The translations under genes and the position numbers were made by a program. Below are positions 1 to 7,669 of a stretch of 64,000 nucleotides of DNA, piece by piece; the first letter of the stretch is position 1; every line of letters starts with the position of its first letter. This stretch comes from Bacteroidia bacterium (GTDB lineage Bacteria; Bacteroidota; Bacteroidia; J057): the NCBI GenBank assembly GCA_030430575.1, contig JAUIKF010000003.1, forward strand, positions 186,001-250,000, in the 5' to 3' direction. The notes below the pieces were generated by a model. It saw nothing but the letters and a program-made list of their open reading frames with translations, ran no database searches and was not told where the DNA came from.

Positions 1-469
1 GAAATACATAAGGGATAAGGAAATTACTACTTACTTTATATTCGATATAGACTGGAACAAGGACTACTCGGGTGAATTTTTCCTCTTGCGACATGATCTG
101 CAAGTAGGTTTTCCCCGGTGTGAGTAGGAAATCCTCATCACGATGAATCTTACTGATTCTGTCTATCCGATTTTTGGGAGGGAGGAATTCGTTATTGGAC
201 CAGCTGACTAGTTTTCCAGAATCATCATATAGCAACTCACAAGTGGTACAAAAGTCAGAAGCATTAGGCTTGTAATGGAGGGAAGTGTCATACCGTGCGG
301 CGCAGGCATTTAGGTCATCTTGGATAGCGGATTCAGCGGCAATGAGTAGCTCATCATCAGATAAGCCCCAATCATATAGGTATAGTCCAAGGCTTGCGGC
401 CAGGCACAGAATGCAAAACAGCAATCCAAAAAAGTATGGAATTTTTTTCCTAAGAGGGGAGTTTTGCAT
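1..469 (-). CDS. Membrane-anchored sensor-like protein, N-terminal part (truncated by window edge)
   Basis: An uninterrupted minus-strand frame starts at an ATG at 467-469 (MQNSPLRKKIPYFFGLLFC) and runs off the left edge, giving 156 residues. A short basic N-terminus is followed by one hydrophobic segment at about residues 9-29, then an extracytoplasmic domain (from about 30 to the edge) with the motif LLYDDSGKLVSWSNNEF and, further on, LVPVYIEYKV. In Bacteroidota that arrangement is common at the N-terminus of membrane sensor histidine kinases, where a second membrane segment and HisKA/HATPase domains follow. The kinase part is outside the window, so the role is an inference. Two overlapping plus-strand open frames are shadows. 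Confidence 0.7.
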   Translation of the reverse strand, partial: MQNSPLRKKIPYFFGLLFCILCLAASLGLYLYDWGLSDDELLIAAESAIQDDLNACAARYDTSLHYKPNASDFCTTCELLYDDSGKLVSWSNNEFLPPKNRIDRISKIHRDEDFLLTPGKTYLQIMSQEEKFTRVVLVPVYIEYKVSSNFLIPYVF

Positions 470-531
470 ACGTCTAGAGCAGGGATAAATGCATACTTAT
501 GTTTCCACTCAAAACCCTTGCCAAACACAGG

Positions 532-1170
532 TCAATTTTCAGAAAACTTGCGTTTACTGGTTTCAGACTGGGACTGCCCACTGCTCACACTGTTCATCTT
601 TTGTTCTAATAAAGCTTCAAATTCGTCTCTACAATAAACAGGGACGCGAAGTGTTTTCCGTTCAAAACGCATGGGTTCTCGTTGCAAAATCAGGGTAAAG
701 ACTACATTAGGATAATCAGATTTTACATAATAATCAGAAATCTCATACCACTTGATCATATTGCGAAAATCTGGTATTCTCAGGTATCGATCATTAATGA
801 CGATCCCTTGATCTATGACCACTTGAACTAGCAAGGTACGGATTGCGAGGTAGACAAAGATCAGGCTGATATTGAATAAGAAACACGCGAAGCCTATTGT
901 CAAAAAGCGCTCTCGGGTAGAAGCATCTATCTGAGTAGATTCCAGGTATCCATAATGGGTGAAAAAGCTAGACAGCCCCACGATAAAAAGAATCAGGGTA
1001 ATGACGGAGAAGAAAATGGTAATGATAACTAATTCAGGTTTTTTCCAAACCATCAAAGGATTGGGCAACTGCTTACGGTACCAATGTGCCATAAGAATAA
1101 ATGATGGGGTGATGAGCATAGCAGCAATCAACCCAAAATTCAGAATAAGTTTTGAAAATTCAATTACCAT
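532..1170 (-). CDS. Unknown inner-membrane protein with C-terminal cytoplasmic domain
   Basis: 212 residues. Three hydrophobic segments are visible at about 8-28, 47-70 and 90-112, followed by a roughly 100-residue soluble C-terminus beginning near VVIDQGIVINDRYLRIPDF. The alternation of short strands there (IVINDRYLRI, YYVKSDYPNVVFTLIL) resembles bacterial PH-like domains of membrane proteins, but this is a fold impression only. It lies 62 bp downstream of the left-edge gene on the same strand, so the two may be co-transcribed. I do not recognise the family and assign no function. Confidence 0.7.
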   Translation of the reverse strand: MVIEFSKLILNFGLIAAMLITPSFILMAHWYRKQLPNPLMVWKKPELVIITIFFSVITLILFIVGLSSFFTHYGYLESTQIDASTRERFLTIGFACFLFNISLIFVYLAIRTLLVQVVIDQGIVINDRYLRIPDFRNMIKWYEISDYYVKSDYPNVVFTLILQREPMRFERKTLRVPVYCRDEFEALLEQKMNSVSSGQSQSETSKRKFSEN

Positions 1171-1241
1171 AGCTTTCTCCAGATTGCATAAAGATACACA
1201 ATAATAACTGCTCGGACAAAGGCAATGTTATCGGAAATTAT

Positions 1242-2207
1242 TCACATATATCCATGTTGGCTGAGGTACTCTCGCACATACTCCTGCACACCTGACTCAA
1301 GACTTGTGAAAGGCGTCTGATAGCCAGCCTCATAGAGTTTTCCCATGGTTGCTTCAGTGAAATATTGATAGGTATCACGGATGTCCACAGGGGTATCAAC
1401 AAAGTTGATTTCTGTCGGTGCGCCCATCCCCTCAAACACATTCACGACGAGGTCTCTGAAGGTGCGTGCCTGCCCGGTACCGAGGTTGAAGATGCCTGAT
1501 ATATTCCGTGTTTGCATCAAAAACCAGACCACATCCACGACATCTTTGACATAGATAAAGTCTCGCTTCTGCTCTCCATCCTTGATTCCAGGCTTATGAG
1601 ACCGAAAAAGATTAAATCGTCCCGTTGCTTTAATTTGTCGAAAGGCATGGAATACCACACTCGCCATTCTTCCCTTATGGTACTCATTGGGACCATATAC
1701 ATTAAAAAACTTGAGGCCTGCCCAGAAAAATGGGCAATCCTTCTGACCCAAAACCCACTCATCAAACAACTGTTTACTTTGCCCATAAGGGTTTAAGGGC
1801 TTCAGATGGGGGATAAGCACTTCGTCATCATCAAATCCTTGATCACCTCCTCCATAAGTAGCAGCACTAGAGGCATAGATTAAGGGTACCTGATGCTTGA
1901 CACAGAGGTGCCAAATTTGCTTAGAATATGCCAGATTAAGTTCGTCAAAAATGCCCCAATCCGACTCCGTCGTATCCGTACGAGCACCGAGGTGTACAAC
2001 AAATTGCAAGAGATGCTCTTTGCCCTTCACCCACTCAAACAATTGGGTGCGATCAATTAACGTTTGATACTGCTTTTTCACATAATTCTCGGCGCGGTCA
2101 GGCCGCGAAAAGTCATCCACTAATACAATATCTTGAAAGCCTTCTTCATTCAACCGAGCCAGCATACAGCTCCCGATAAATCCGGCTGCGCCTGTAAGAA
2201 TAATCAT
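1242..2207 (-). CDS. hldD: ADP-L-glycero-D-manno-heptose 6-epimerase
   Basis: 321 residues, the usual length for HldD/RfaD, which epimerises ADP-D-glycero-D-manno-heptose to the L-glycero form used in the LPS inner core. The N-terminus has the NAD(P)-binding Rossmann motif GAAGFIGSCMLARL (residues 6-19); the short-chain-dehydrogenase catalytic pair appears in NPYGQSKQLF (Tyr-x-x-x-Lys); the HldD signature FFNVYGPNEYHKGRMASVVF is present in the middle and separates it from general UDP-sugar epimerases. The ATG at 2205-2207 is preceded after only 4 nt by a perfect TATCTTTG promoter box. No other LPS gene is adjacent. Confidence 0.95.
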   Translation of the reverse strand: MIILTGAAGFIGSCMLARLNEEGFQDIVLVDDFSRPDRAENYVKKQYQTLIDRTQLFEWVKGKEHLLQFVVHLGARTDTTESDWGIFDELNLAYSKQIWHLCVKHQVPLIYASSAATYGGGDQGFDDDEVLIPHLKPLNPYGQSKQLFDEWVLGQKDCPFFWAGLKFFNVYGPNEYHKGRMASVVFHAFRQIKATGRFNLFRSHKPGIKDGEQKRDFIYVKDVVDVVWFLMQTRNISGIFNLGTGQARTFRDLVVNVFEGMGAPTEINFVDTPVDIRDTYQYFTEATMGKLYEAGYQTPFTSLESGVQEYVREYLSQHGYM

Positions 2208-2211
2208 GGCG

Positions 2212-2219
2212 CAAAGATA
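2212..2219 (-). promoter_or_regulatory. Candidate -7 box for hldD, implying a leaderless transcript
   Basis: Minus-strand TATCTTTG matches the Bacteroidota -7 consensus TAnnTTTG in all fixed positions. Only four bases (CGCC) separate it from the ATG, so transcription would start at or beside the start codon. No clear TTTG -33 box is seen 19-21 bp upstream. Confidence 0.5.
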
Positions 2220-2225
2220 GGAAAG

Positions 2226-2239
2226 TTCTAGGTTCTAGG
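2226..2239. repeat. Heptamer tandem repeat, (TTCTAGG)x2
   Basis: Two perfect copies of TTCTAGG upstream of hldD. The same 7-bp unit recurs as six copies on the other strand at 62515-62556. Confidence 0.7.
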
Positions 2240-2291
2240 TTATATGTTTGGGGTTTGAAGGGGGCAAGGTTAGCACCCGCCTTCTATAATT

Positions 2292-3296
2292 TTATAGGCT
2301 ATCTATATACTCCATGATCAAGTTAACCCCTTCTTGATCCAACATCGTTGTGCCAATAAATGGCATTTCTCGATCCAATAAGGCATTGATGATCTTATCT
2401 TCTTCAAACAAGATTCCAGATTGAGATAAGGGCGTTTCATACCTAAAATCGAATTCTCGTTCAGTGGCTCCCTCCCAACCATTGGGATTGTGACAATGTG
2501 CACAATTCATGTCGAGATATGCACGACCTCTTTGTGACAATGAAGCACTAGCGTCGTTGTAATCCACCATTTGAGCGACTTGACTCACTTCAAAATTATT
2601 CAACACGCCTACTGCCTGCAAATGAGTAAGTTGGTTGAGACTTGCCCCATTTCGCTCCACCATTCGATTTAAATTCCTCAAATTGGGCCCGATGGGGGTC
2701 ATGGTTGAATTTGACTGATGGCAAGTCATACATTCGTTTTGGCTTGGAACATAATAAAGGGTTGATTGGCTACTTCCATCAGCTGTAATCCAACTGACTT
2801 GTGTATCAATGCCATTTAAGGCTAACGTAGCATCAGTTTGTTCTTGGTTCCATAGATATGTGGCGATATTCCATATCCCACTTTCTTTGATAAGCAGGCG
2901 GGTTTCGATGATCCTTTTGCCCAAACTGGTATCCCTTGCATCATTTTGATAAAAAAAGGTTTTCGTCAAAATAGTCCCATCTGGATAATCAATTACCCCA
3001 TCATTCATTCTTGTCATTTGGGTTCCCGCAGGCACTTTCACTAGCCGTTGTTTATGAGCATAATCCGTAAATAAGATCGAACTAAGTTCTAATAAATGAA
3101 AATCGTTGGCTGGGATCAGATCGGCAGGGGTGCCCTCGAAAATACTATAGGCTGAGAGATTTTGTTCAAAAACTACTGTTTCGGGGAAGTCGAATTCGGG
3201 AATTTCCACATCCACATTGGGTCTCAGGTTGTCTTCGTTACAAGCAACTACCATTAGCAAAACGAGTCCGGCTGCATAAATTTGTATTCCTGTCAT
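2292..3296 (-). CDS. SO2930/HNE_0200-family diheme c-type cytochrome lipoprotein
   Basis: 334 residues. A signal peptide ends in a lipobox-like VVAC (Cys19), so the protein is probably lipid-anchored outside the inner membrane. Two c-type haem motifs are visible, CMTCH near residue 190 and CAHCH near residue 265, spaced as in the family named after SO2930/HNE_0200. The haem context (QNECMTCHQ, DMNCAHCHNPNGW) fits that family. Function is unknown; an electron-transfer role is inferred from the haems. Family members usually sit beside a secreted parallel beta-helix protein; none is present here. The 217 bp upstream contain no gene I can support. Confidence 0.8.
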   Translation of the reverse strand: MTGIQIYAAGLVLLMVVACNEDNLRPNVDVEIPEFDFPETVVFEQNLSAYSIFEGTPADLIPANDFHLLELSSILFTDYAHKQRLVKVPAGTQMTRMNDGVIDYPDGTILTKTFFYQNDARDTSLGKRIIETRLLIKESGIWNIATYLWNQEQTDATLALNGIDTQVSWITADGSSQSTLYYVPSQNECMTCHQSNSTMTPIGPNLRNLNRMVERNGASLNQLTHLQAVGVLNNFEVSQVAQMVDYNDASASLSQRGRAYLDMNCAHCHNPNGWEGATEREFDFRYETPLSQSGILFEEDKIINALLDREMPFIGTTMLDQEGVNLIMEYIDSL

Positions 3297-3513
3297 TGAG
3301 GAGATTGTCTAATAAGGTTTTCTTGGTATCGGTTATTCAAATGTATAGAACAGGTGTAATCTGTGGCATTTTAATTAACTGAATCCGCCATTTGAATAGC
3401 TAAAGTGGTCATTTTATTGTCCAAACTAGGAAACCTCCTTCCGCTTTATCTCCTTCAACAGAACACACGCTGAAGGCCAAACCAAATCTTGTTGACAGTT
3501 TTTATGGGTTATT

Positions 3514-3750
3514 CTATGGCTTTAGCACAATTCTCCCCTCCTTATCATATTCTTTTTTATACACCATTTCCCCTTCTTCAAAGGCCGTCTCTGCCCATAA
3601 GGTGCCATCGCCGTACCATCGTTTAAAAACGCCATTAATGTTGAATGATTGAATGAGGAATTTTGAATACTTGTCCTGAGTATGTCGAAGGAACGAGCTA
3701 TAAACAAGCCGTTTTAAAAAAATGGTTCCATCATTAAAAAATCCGTGCAA
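3514..3750 (-). pseudogene. Probable remnant of a MORN/YwqK-type repeat protein
   Basis: The C-terminal half of this 78-codon frame (WYGDGTLWAETAFEEGEM, then YDKEGRIVLKP) resembles the DG-rich repeats of MORN or YwqK-type proteins. Upstream the frame runs through non-coding repeats: a REP-like palindrome at 3675-3691 (CCTGAG...CGAAGG) and the ATCCGTG repeat at 3739-3770, and its first codon would be TTG. This suggests the tail of a former gene whose 5' part was lost or replaced by repeats. A genuine small gene with a late start cannot be excluded. Confidence 0.35.
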
Positions 3751-3770
3751 ATCCGTGTAATCCGTGGTTT
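3739..3770. repeat. Dispersed ATCCGTG intergenic repeat, copy 1
   Basis: Three iterations of (A)ATCCGTG with short spacers ending in TAATCCGTGGTTT. A second copy in the same orientation lies at 10388-10420. Confidence 0.6.
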
Positions 3771-3793
3771 AATTCTTCTTCTCATTGCATTTT

Positions 3794-3816
3794 CCCAAAA
3801 CCCTAAACCCTAAACC
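3794..3816. repeat. Heptamer tandem repeat, CCCTAAA/CCCAAAA type
   Basis: Three adjoining 7-bp units (CCCAAAA, CCCTAAA, CCCTAAA) just downstream of the response regulator stop codon. Same period and composition as (TTTTGGG)3 at 19424 and 48363. Confidence 0.65.
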
Positions 3817-3827
3817 TTCTTACTCAA

Positions 3828-4532
3828 TCACCCCTCCTCCTCTACCAGCATAAATCCCACCCCAAACACATTTTCAATGCGAACATTGGGTTCATCTTTG
3901 AGGTATTTTCGAAGTTTGGCGATAAAGACGTCAAAGCTTCTTCCTAAGAAATAGTCATCTGTTCCCCAGATGCGTTCAAGGGCATCTTGGCGGCGGAGGA
4001 TGTTGTTTTTGTTGAGGCAAAGCAAGCGCAACACTTCGCTTTCGCGTTCAGTGATTCGGCGGGATTTCCCCTTGACCTGCAAGGATTGAGTAGCATAATT
4101 AAACTGCGCATCCCCTATCGTAAATATCTCAATATCAACAGGTTCTGGCTCTGCATCTGATACCCTTCTAAGGATAGCTTGAATACGACACAGCAGCACA
4201 TCTTCGTCAAAAGGTTTGACGATATAGTCATCCGCTCCCAAGCGAAATCCTCGGAGCTTATCTTCTTTCCGGGTACGGGCAGTCAAGAATATGATCGGTA
4301 GGTCCTTGCGGTATTTCCGAATTTGCTCCCCCAAACAAAACCCGTCGATCATGGGCAACATGACATCCAAGAGGCAGAGGTCAAACTTTCCCGCCCGAAA
4401 GGCCCTAAGCCCTTCTTGCCCGTCCTTGCACAAGGTCACGTCATATCCCGCCATGAGCAAAAATTCTTCTAATAAGAACCCCATGCTAGGATCATCCTCA
4501 ACCAGCAAGATATGTGCGCGTTCTGCCATCAT
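3828..4532 (-). CDS. OmpR-family response regulator (RprY-like)
   Basis: 234 residues. The receiver domain spans about 5-125 with the acidic pocket EDD near residue 12, phosphoacceptor Asp56 in LLDVMLP, Thr in LTART and Lys in VKPF. A winged-helix DNA-binding domain occupies about 135-230 (TERESEVLRLLCLNKNNILR, then SFDVFIAKLRKYL). It overlaps the upstream kinase by 4 bp (ATGA), so the pair is translationally coupled. Sequence and arrangement resemble the Bacteroides RprXY pair. Its likely operator is the four-fold 11-bp repeat at 5839-5882, upstream of its own operon and of a divergent Cys-rich secreted protein. The start may be either of two consecutive ATGs. Confidence 0.93.
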   Translation of the reverse strand: MMAERAHILLVEDDPSMGFLLEEFLLMAGYDVTLCKDGQEGLRAFRAGKFDLCLLDVMLPMIDGFCLGEQIRKYRKDLPIIFLTARTRKEDKLRGFRLGADDYIVKPFDEDVLLCRIQAILRRVSDAEPEPVDIEIFTIGDAQFNYATQSLQVKGKSRRITERESEVLRLLCLNKNNILRRQDALERIWGTDDYFLGRSFDVFIAKLRKYLKDEPNVRIENVFGVGFMLVEEEG

Positions 4533-5797
4533 GCAAAAGGAATAAAGAGGGTAAAATGACTGCCTTTTCCAAGTTCACTATGGAGTCGGATATGTCCCCC
4601 ATGTGCTTCTACGATGCTTTTCACATAAGCCAACCCAAGGCCAAAACCCTGATTACCTACCCGATGGGTGGCGCGGTAGTACTTGTCAAAAGCGCTCACT
4701 TGATCTTGAGGACCCATGCCAGGTCCATTGTCTATGAAATGGATTTCCATGCCGTCAGCAAACACTTGGCTGCTTATTTCTACCATAGGAGGGCCTTCAG
4801 TGAATTTGATGGCATTGTCAATCAGGTTGTCAAAAACACGACGCAGGTGAAAGGGGTCTCCAATCACAGTTTGGTTGGTAGTGACAAAAGACGAATGAAA
4901 GGTCCCCCCTTGCTCTGAAATCCTAAGGGCAAATGCTTCCATGGCAGCGTAGAGTAGCTCATGTACGGCTATGGGTTGGAGATTTAACTGAAAATCGCCG
5001 CGCTCAATACTCGCCATTTGAAGCATGCGATCTACTTGCTCTTTGAGTCGTTCATTTTCACTTCGAATTAAGGCCAGGAACTGGTCTTCTTTGGAATGGG
5101 TTTCAGGAGAAAGTTTGTGGTCGAGCAAATGAGACGCAAGGCCGATGTTGGCCAGGGGCGTCCTGAATTCATGCGCCATGTGATTAAAAAAGTCTACGTT
5201 TCGCTCGTGAAGCTGCTTTTGTTTTCTAACGGTATGAATCGTTAGAATAAAACATAATGTCACAAAAATGATCAATATGGTGGAAGATCCCAGCATAAAG
5301 CCCATTTGTCCCAAAATATAGCGTCCTTTTCCTGGGAAAAACAGCTCCAAATCTATGTCTGAATTCGTTGATAAGGGATTAACGGAGCAAGAATACGCGC
5401 AAGGAATTTGAGAAAGTCCTGGCAATAAGACAGGGTTCGAAGGCATCGGTGAAGGGACTTTTAGTTGATAATAAAAGTCTTGTGGGAGGTGATACCGCGC
5501 CAGTGCGGCATGGAGCAATGTATCCAAGCGCTGACGGTCAACCTGCGGGCCAATAGTGGTTCCACATAGCAGACCTCCTCCTGCATTAGCAGGTTCACAG
5601 CTGGGATTTCCCATACAACTGAGGGGATTCTCCTCCAGTTGCCCTACTGCGTAGCATAGCGCAAGGCTCACGCGATGGTCAAACTGGGATGCCCGCAGGG
5701 CATGCGCTTCTGAAATCCACTGGAACTGAAAGATCGTCAAAGCGATCAACGCCAGGGCAGAAAGGATCACGATGCTGAGTACATAATTTCGTTTCAC
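4529..5797 (-). CDS. Sensor histidine kinase with Cys-rich extracytoplasmic domain (RprX-like)
   Basis: 422 residues, GTG start. TM1 is at about 7-27 and TM2 at about 168-190; between them lies a 140-residue sensor domain with Cys at about 48, 61, 67, 78, 133 and 137. The HisKA phosphoacceptor is His209 in NHMAHEFRTPL. HATPase boxes follow: N box DNLIDNAIKF, G1 IDNGPGMG, F box FDKYYR, G2 GFGLGLAYV. The partner regulator overlaps its 3' end by 4 bp. Six cysteines in the sensor suggest redox, disulfide or metal sensing; that is inference. A TACTTTG box sits 4 nt before the GTG. Confidence 0.93.
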   Translation of the reverse strand: MKRNYVLSIVILSALALIALTIFQFQWISEAHALRASQFDHRVSLALCYAVGQLEENPLSCMGNPSCEPANAGGGLLCGTTIGPQVDRQRLDTLLHAALARYHLPQDFYYQLKVPSPMPSNPVLLPGLSQIPCAYSCSVNPLSTNSDIDLELFFPGKGRYILGQMGFMLGSSTILIIFVTLCFILTIHTVRKQKQLHERNVDFFNHMAHEFRTPLANIGLASHLLDHKLSPETHSKEDQFLALIRSENERLKEQVDRMLQMASIERGDFQLNLQPIAVHELLYAAMEAFALRISEQGGTFHSSFVTTNQTVIGDPFHLRRVFDNLIDNAIKFTEGPPMVEISSQVFADGMEIHFIDNGPGMGPQDQVSAFDKYYRATHRVGNQGFGLGLAYVKSIVEAHGGHIRLHSELGKGSHFTLFIPFA

Positions 5798-5801
5798 ATC
5801 T

Positions 5802-5808
5802 CAAAGTA
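5802..5808 (-). promoter_or_regulatory. Possible -7 box of the kinase/regulator operon
   Basis: Minus-strand TACTTTG, one base short of TAnnTTTG, 4 nt before the GTG start. It would give an essentially leaderless mRNA, with the four TAACA repeats lying upstream. Confidence 0.3.
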
Positions 5809-5838
5809 CGCAAAAGGAAGCGATGCTTTCCCATTTTT

Positions 5839-5882
5839 TAACAACTCGTTAACAAGTCAATAACAGCTCACTAACAGCTACT
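5839..5882. promoter_or_regulatory. Four direct repeats TAACArsTC at exact 11-bp period, probable response-regulator operator
   Basis: TAACA begins at 5839, 5850, 5861 and 5872, giving four consecutive 11-bp units: TAACAACTCGT, TAACAAGTCAA, TAACAGCTCAC, TAACAGCTACT. OmpR-family regulators bind direct repeats about one helical turn apart. The array lies between the kinase start (5797, minus) and a TAGATTTG promoter box (5898, plus) of the Cys-rich gene, so it could act on both sides. The binding protein is inferred from adjacency. Confidence 0.65.
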
Positions 5883-5897
5883 TCCCACCTCCCTGTA

Positions 5898-5905
5898 TAG
5901 ATTTG
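5898..5905 (+). promoter_or_regulatory. -7 box of the Cys-rich secreted protein gene
   Basis: TAGATTTG matches TAnnTTTG. The last TAACA repeat ends 15 bp upstream, covering the -33 region, as expected for an activated promoter. The predicted leader to the ATG at 6045 is about 135 nt and contains the octamer-like TCATCTAATCATTTTC repeats. Confidence 0.5.
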
Positions 5906-6044
5906 TATCACAATACTTTCAAGGGATCTTTTATTCAAAATTCATTGATCCTTCATTCAACATTAAAACGCCCTAAAGCCAATCCTTTTATCATTTACTC
6001 ATTTTGTCATCTAATCATTTTCTTAATCATCTAATCATTTTCTC

Positions 6045-6344
6045 ATGAAAAACCTGATTCTTCTCATCGCCTTCAGCATCTGTCTTTCTGTCGCAGGGCT
6101 CGCTTTGCAAAACACCCCTCCTTCCAAAACTGACAGCAAAGCTAAAGTAGAGCAAACTTCCACGACAGCTACTGCTTCTTGCACACAGACACAGGCCAAG
6201 GCTACGTCAAAGGCTTGTTGTGCACCTAGCTCATGCTGCCCTTGGTTGCCTATTTGCAAGCCATCTGACTGCTCTCCAGCAAAAGCTACCTCTTGCAACA
6301 AGGCCACGCAGTCTAGCTGCAAAAGCGGCCCACAGGAGCAATAG
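6045..6344 (+). CDS. Small secreted cysteine-rich protein
   Basis: 99 residues. A signal peptide (about 1-20, LLIAFSICLSVAGLA) precedes a low-complexity Ser/Thr/Lys/Gln segment and then nine Cys in about 47 residues: positions 46, 58, 59, 64, 65, 71, 76, 84 and 92, including two CC pairs (KACCAPSSCCPW). No family is recognised. It is transcribed divergently from the Cys-rich sensor kinase system, behind that system's probable operator, and ends at its own terminator (6373-6409), so it is likely a monocistronic target. Metal binding or thiol buffering outside the inner membrane is plausible but unproven. The minus-strand frame across it is a shadow. Confidence 0.8.
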   Translation: MKNLILLIAFSICLSVAGLALQNTPPSKTDSKAKVEQTSTTATASCTQTQAKATSKACCAPSSCCPWLPICKPSDCSPAKATSCNKATQSSCKSGPQEQ

Positions 6345-6372
6345 CCTCTAAGTCATTGATTATGAACAAATT

Positions 6373-6409
6373 GTAGCGGCGTGCTTTTGCATGTCGCTAC
6401 TGTTTTTTT
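6373..6409 (+). terminator. Rho-independent terminator of the Cys-rich gene
   Basis: GTAGCGGCGTGC, loop TTTT, GCATGTCGCTAC: 12 pairs including two G-U, followed by TGTTTTTTT. It begins 29 bp after the stop codon. Confidence 0.9.
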
Positions 6410-6481
6410 AGGAAAATAATCCCCTGGATTCCTTGGGTTAGCGGTTCTTTTTTGAGAGCTTTGGGGCGAAAATAGCTCCCT

Positions 6482-7519
6482 ATGCAACTAAAGCCTGCCA
6501 CAAGTTATAAGCTGTCCCTCGTACTGCAATACGCAGTGCTGTTTCAGCTACTAACGATCTTTTTTTATGTAGTATACTTCCTAACAGATCGGCGACATAC
6601 TGTGGGTCTGGAAGATATTGATCTACGCCTATTGCTTGCGGTCTTTCCTGGCGCATTAGTAGGGTTTGCTGATGAATTCATCCTTAGGCGAAAATTTAAG
6701 CGCGACCCCTTTATCCTGGCCCTTTTTTACCGCACCTTTATTAATACCCTAATTCTCGCATTTGCCTTGCTGATTTTAGGGCTTCTTGTGGGCTATAAAT
6801 CATGGACGGGTTTCTTCAAAATATCTTTATTCTATGCCTTACAGATTCTTGTGGCGATTAGTATATTTCAAGTAAGGCGGTACGTTGGAAGAGGGCGAAT
6901 CATTCAATTTCTGACTGGGAAATATATTCACCCTACCTGGGAGAATAACCTTATCATGTTTGTGGACCTCAAGGCCTCCACTACCCTTGCTGACTCCCTT
7001 GACACCAAGATTTATAGTGAATTCATTCGGGACTTCATTTCTGACATTTCTGAGCCTATCTATCTCTACCATGGTCGTATCTACCAATATGTAGGGGATG
7101 AAGTGGTCGTGTATTGGAAATTGAATAAAAATAAGCGCAAGAATACCCGTCCTATTCGGTGCTTTGTTGGAATGATGGACATCATTGACAAACGAAAAGA
7201 CTATTACCTAGAACGGTATGGATTAATTCCAGAATTTAAAGCAGGGATGCATGGCGGTCCGTTGATAGTAGCAGAAGTAGGCGAATTAAAAAAGGAAATT
7301 GCCTTTCATGGGCGCGTCATGAATACTACGGCGCGTATCCAAGAAAAATGCAATGAGTTGAAAACCAATTTTTTAATTTCAGAAAACATCCTTTCTGAAA
7401 CAGAATTAGCCCCAGATTTTGTTCCTTTTTCTCAGGGCAAATTCCTTCTCAAGGGGAAAGTCGAAAAAATTGAACTTTTTACTGTAGAAAAGGCGGACAG
7501 TGTGGGGGAGAAGAAATGA
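6482..7519 (+). CDS. Membrane-bound class III adenylate/guanylate cyclase
   Basis: 345 residues. The N-terminal third has four hydrophobic segments (about 13-34, 48-64, 78-105, 112-130). The catalytic CYCc domain covers about 155-335. Metal-binding aspartates are visible in MFVDLKAST and in YQYVGDEVVVYW; AFHGRVMNTTARIQ corresponds to the region carrying transition-state residues. It probably makes cAMP, but the base-specifying residues cannot be assigned confidently by eye. The gene stands alone between two two-component systems; a 24-bp inverted repeat of 8-bp units follows it. No sensor domain other than the membrane segments is visible. Confidence 0.88.
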   Translation: MQLKPATSYKLSLVLQYAVLFQLLTIFFYVVYFLTDRRHTVGLEDIDLRLLLAVFPGALVGFADEFILRRKFKRDPFILALFYRTFINTLILAFALLILGLLVGYKSWTGFFKISLFYALQILVAISIFQVRRYVGRGRIIQFLTGKYIHPTWENNLIMFVDLKASTTLADSLDTKIYSEFIRDFISDISEPIYLYHGRIYQYVGDEVVVYWKLNKNKRKNTRPIRCFVGMMDIIDKRKDYYLERYGLIPEFKAGMHGGPLIVAEVGELKKEIAFHGRVMNTTARIQEKCNELKTNFLISENILSETELAPDFVPFSQGKFLLKGKVEKIELFTVEKADSVGEKK

Positions 7520-7525
7520 TAATAT

Positions 7526-7602
7526 GATAAAATGAGTAAATGATAAAATTGGGCAGCTTACCATTTCATCATTTCATCATTTCATCATTTACTCATTTTA
7601 TC
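7526..7602. repeat. Inverted repeat built from 8-bp units, likely transcript end
   Basis: The left arm (7526-7549) is made of GATAAAAT-GAGTAAAT-GATAAAAT. The right arm contains five octamers of ATTTCATC type at 7563-7602, and its last 24 bp are complementary to the left arm with one mismatch. The hairpin follows the cyclase gene by 7 bp and could act as terminator or stabiliser. The octamer is related to the unit at 42392-42439. Confidence 0.6.
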
Positions 7603-7622
7603 ATTTTCAATTACTAACTCTG

Positions 7623-7630
7623 TACAGATT
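7623..7630 (+). promoter_or_regulatory. TACAGATT site upstream of the second response regulator
   Basis: A perfect copy of the octamer found twice at 9694-9712; a weaker copy (TACTAACT, 5 of 8) lies exactly 11 bp upstream at 7612. It suggests autoregulation of the two-component operon starting at 7670. TTAATTTG at 7655-7662 is a near -7 box only 7 nt before the ATG. Confidence 0.4.
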
Positions 7631-7669
7631 TTACCATTTTCTTTAGGGAAAATCTTAATTTGCCACTAG

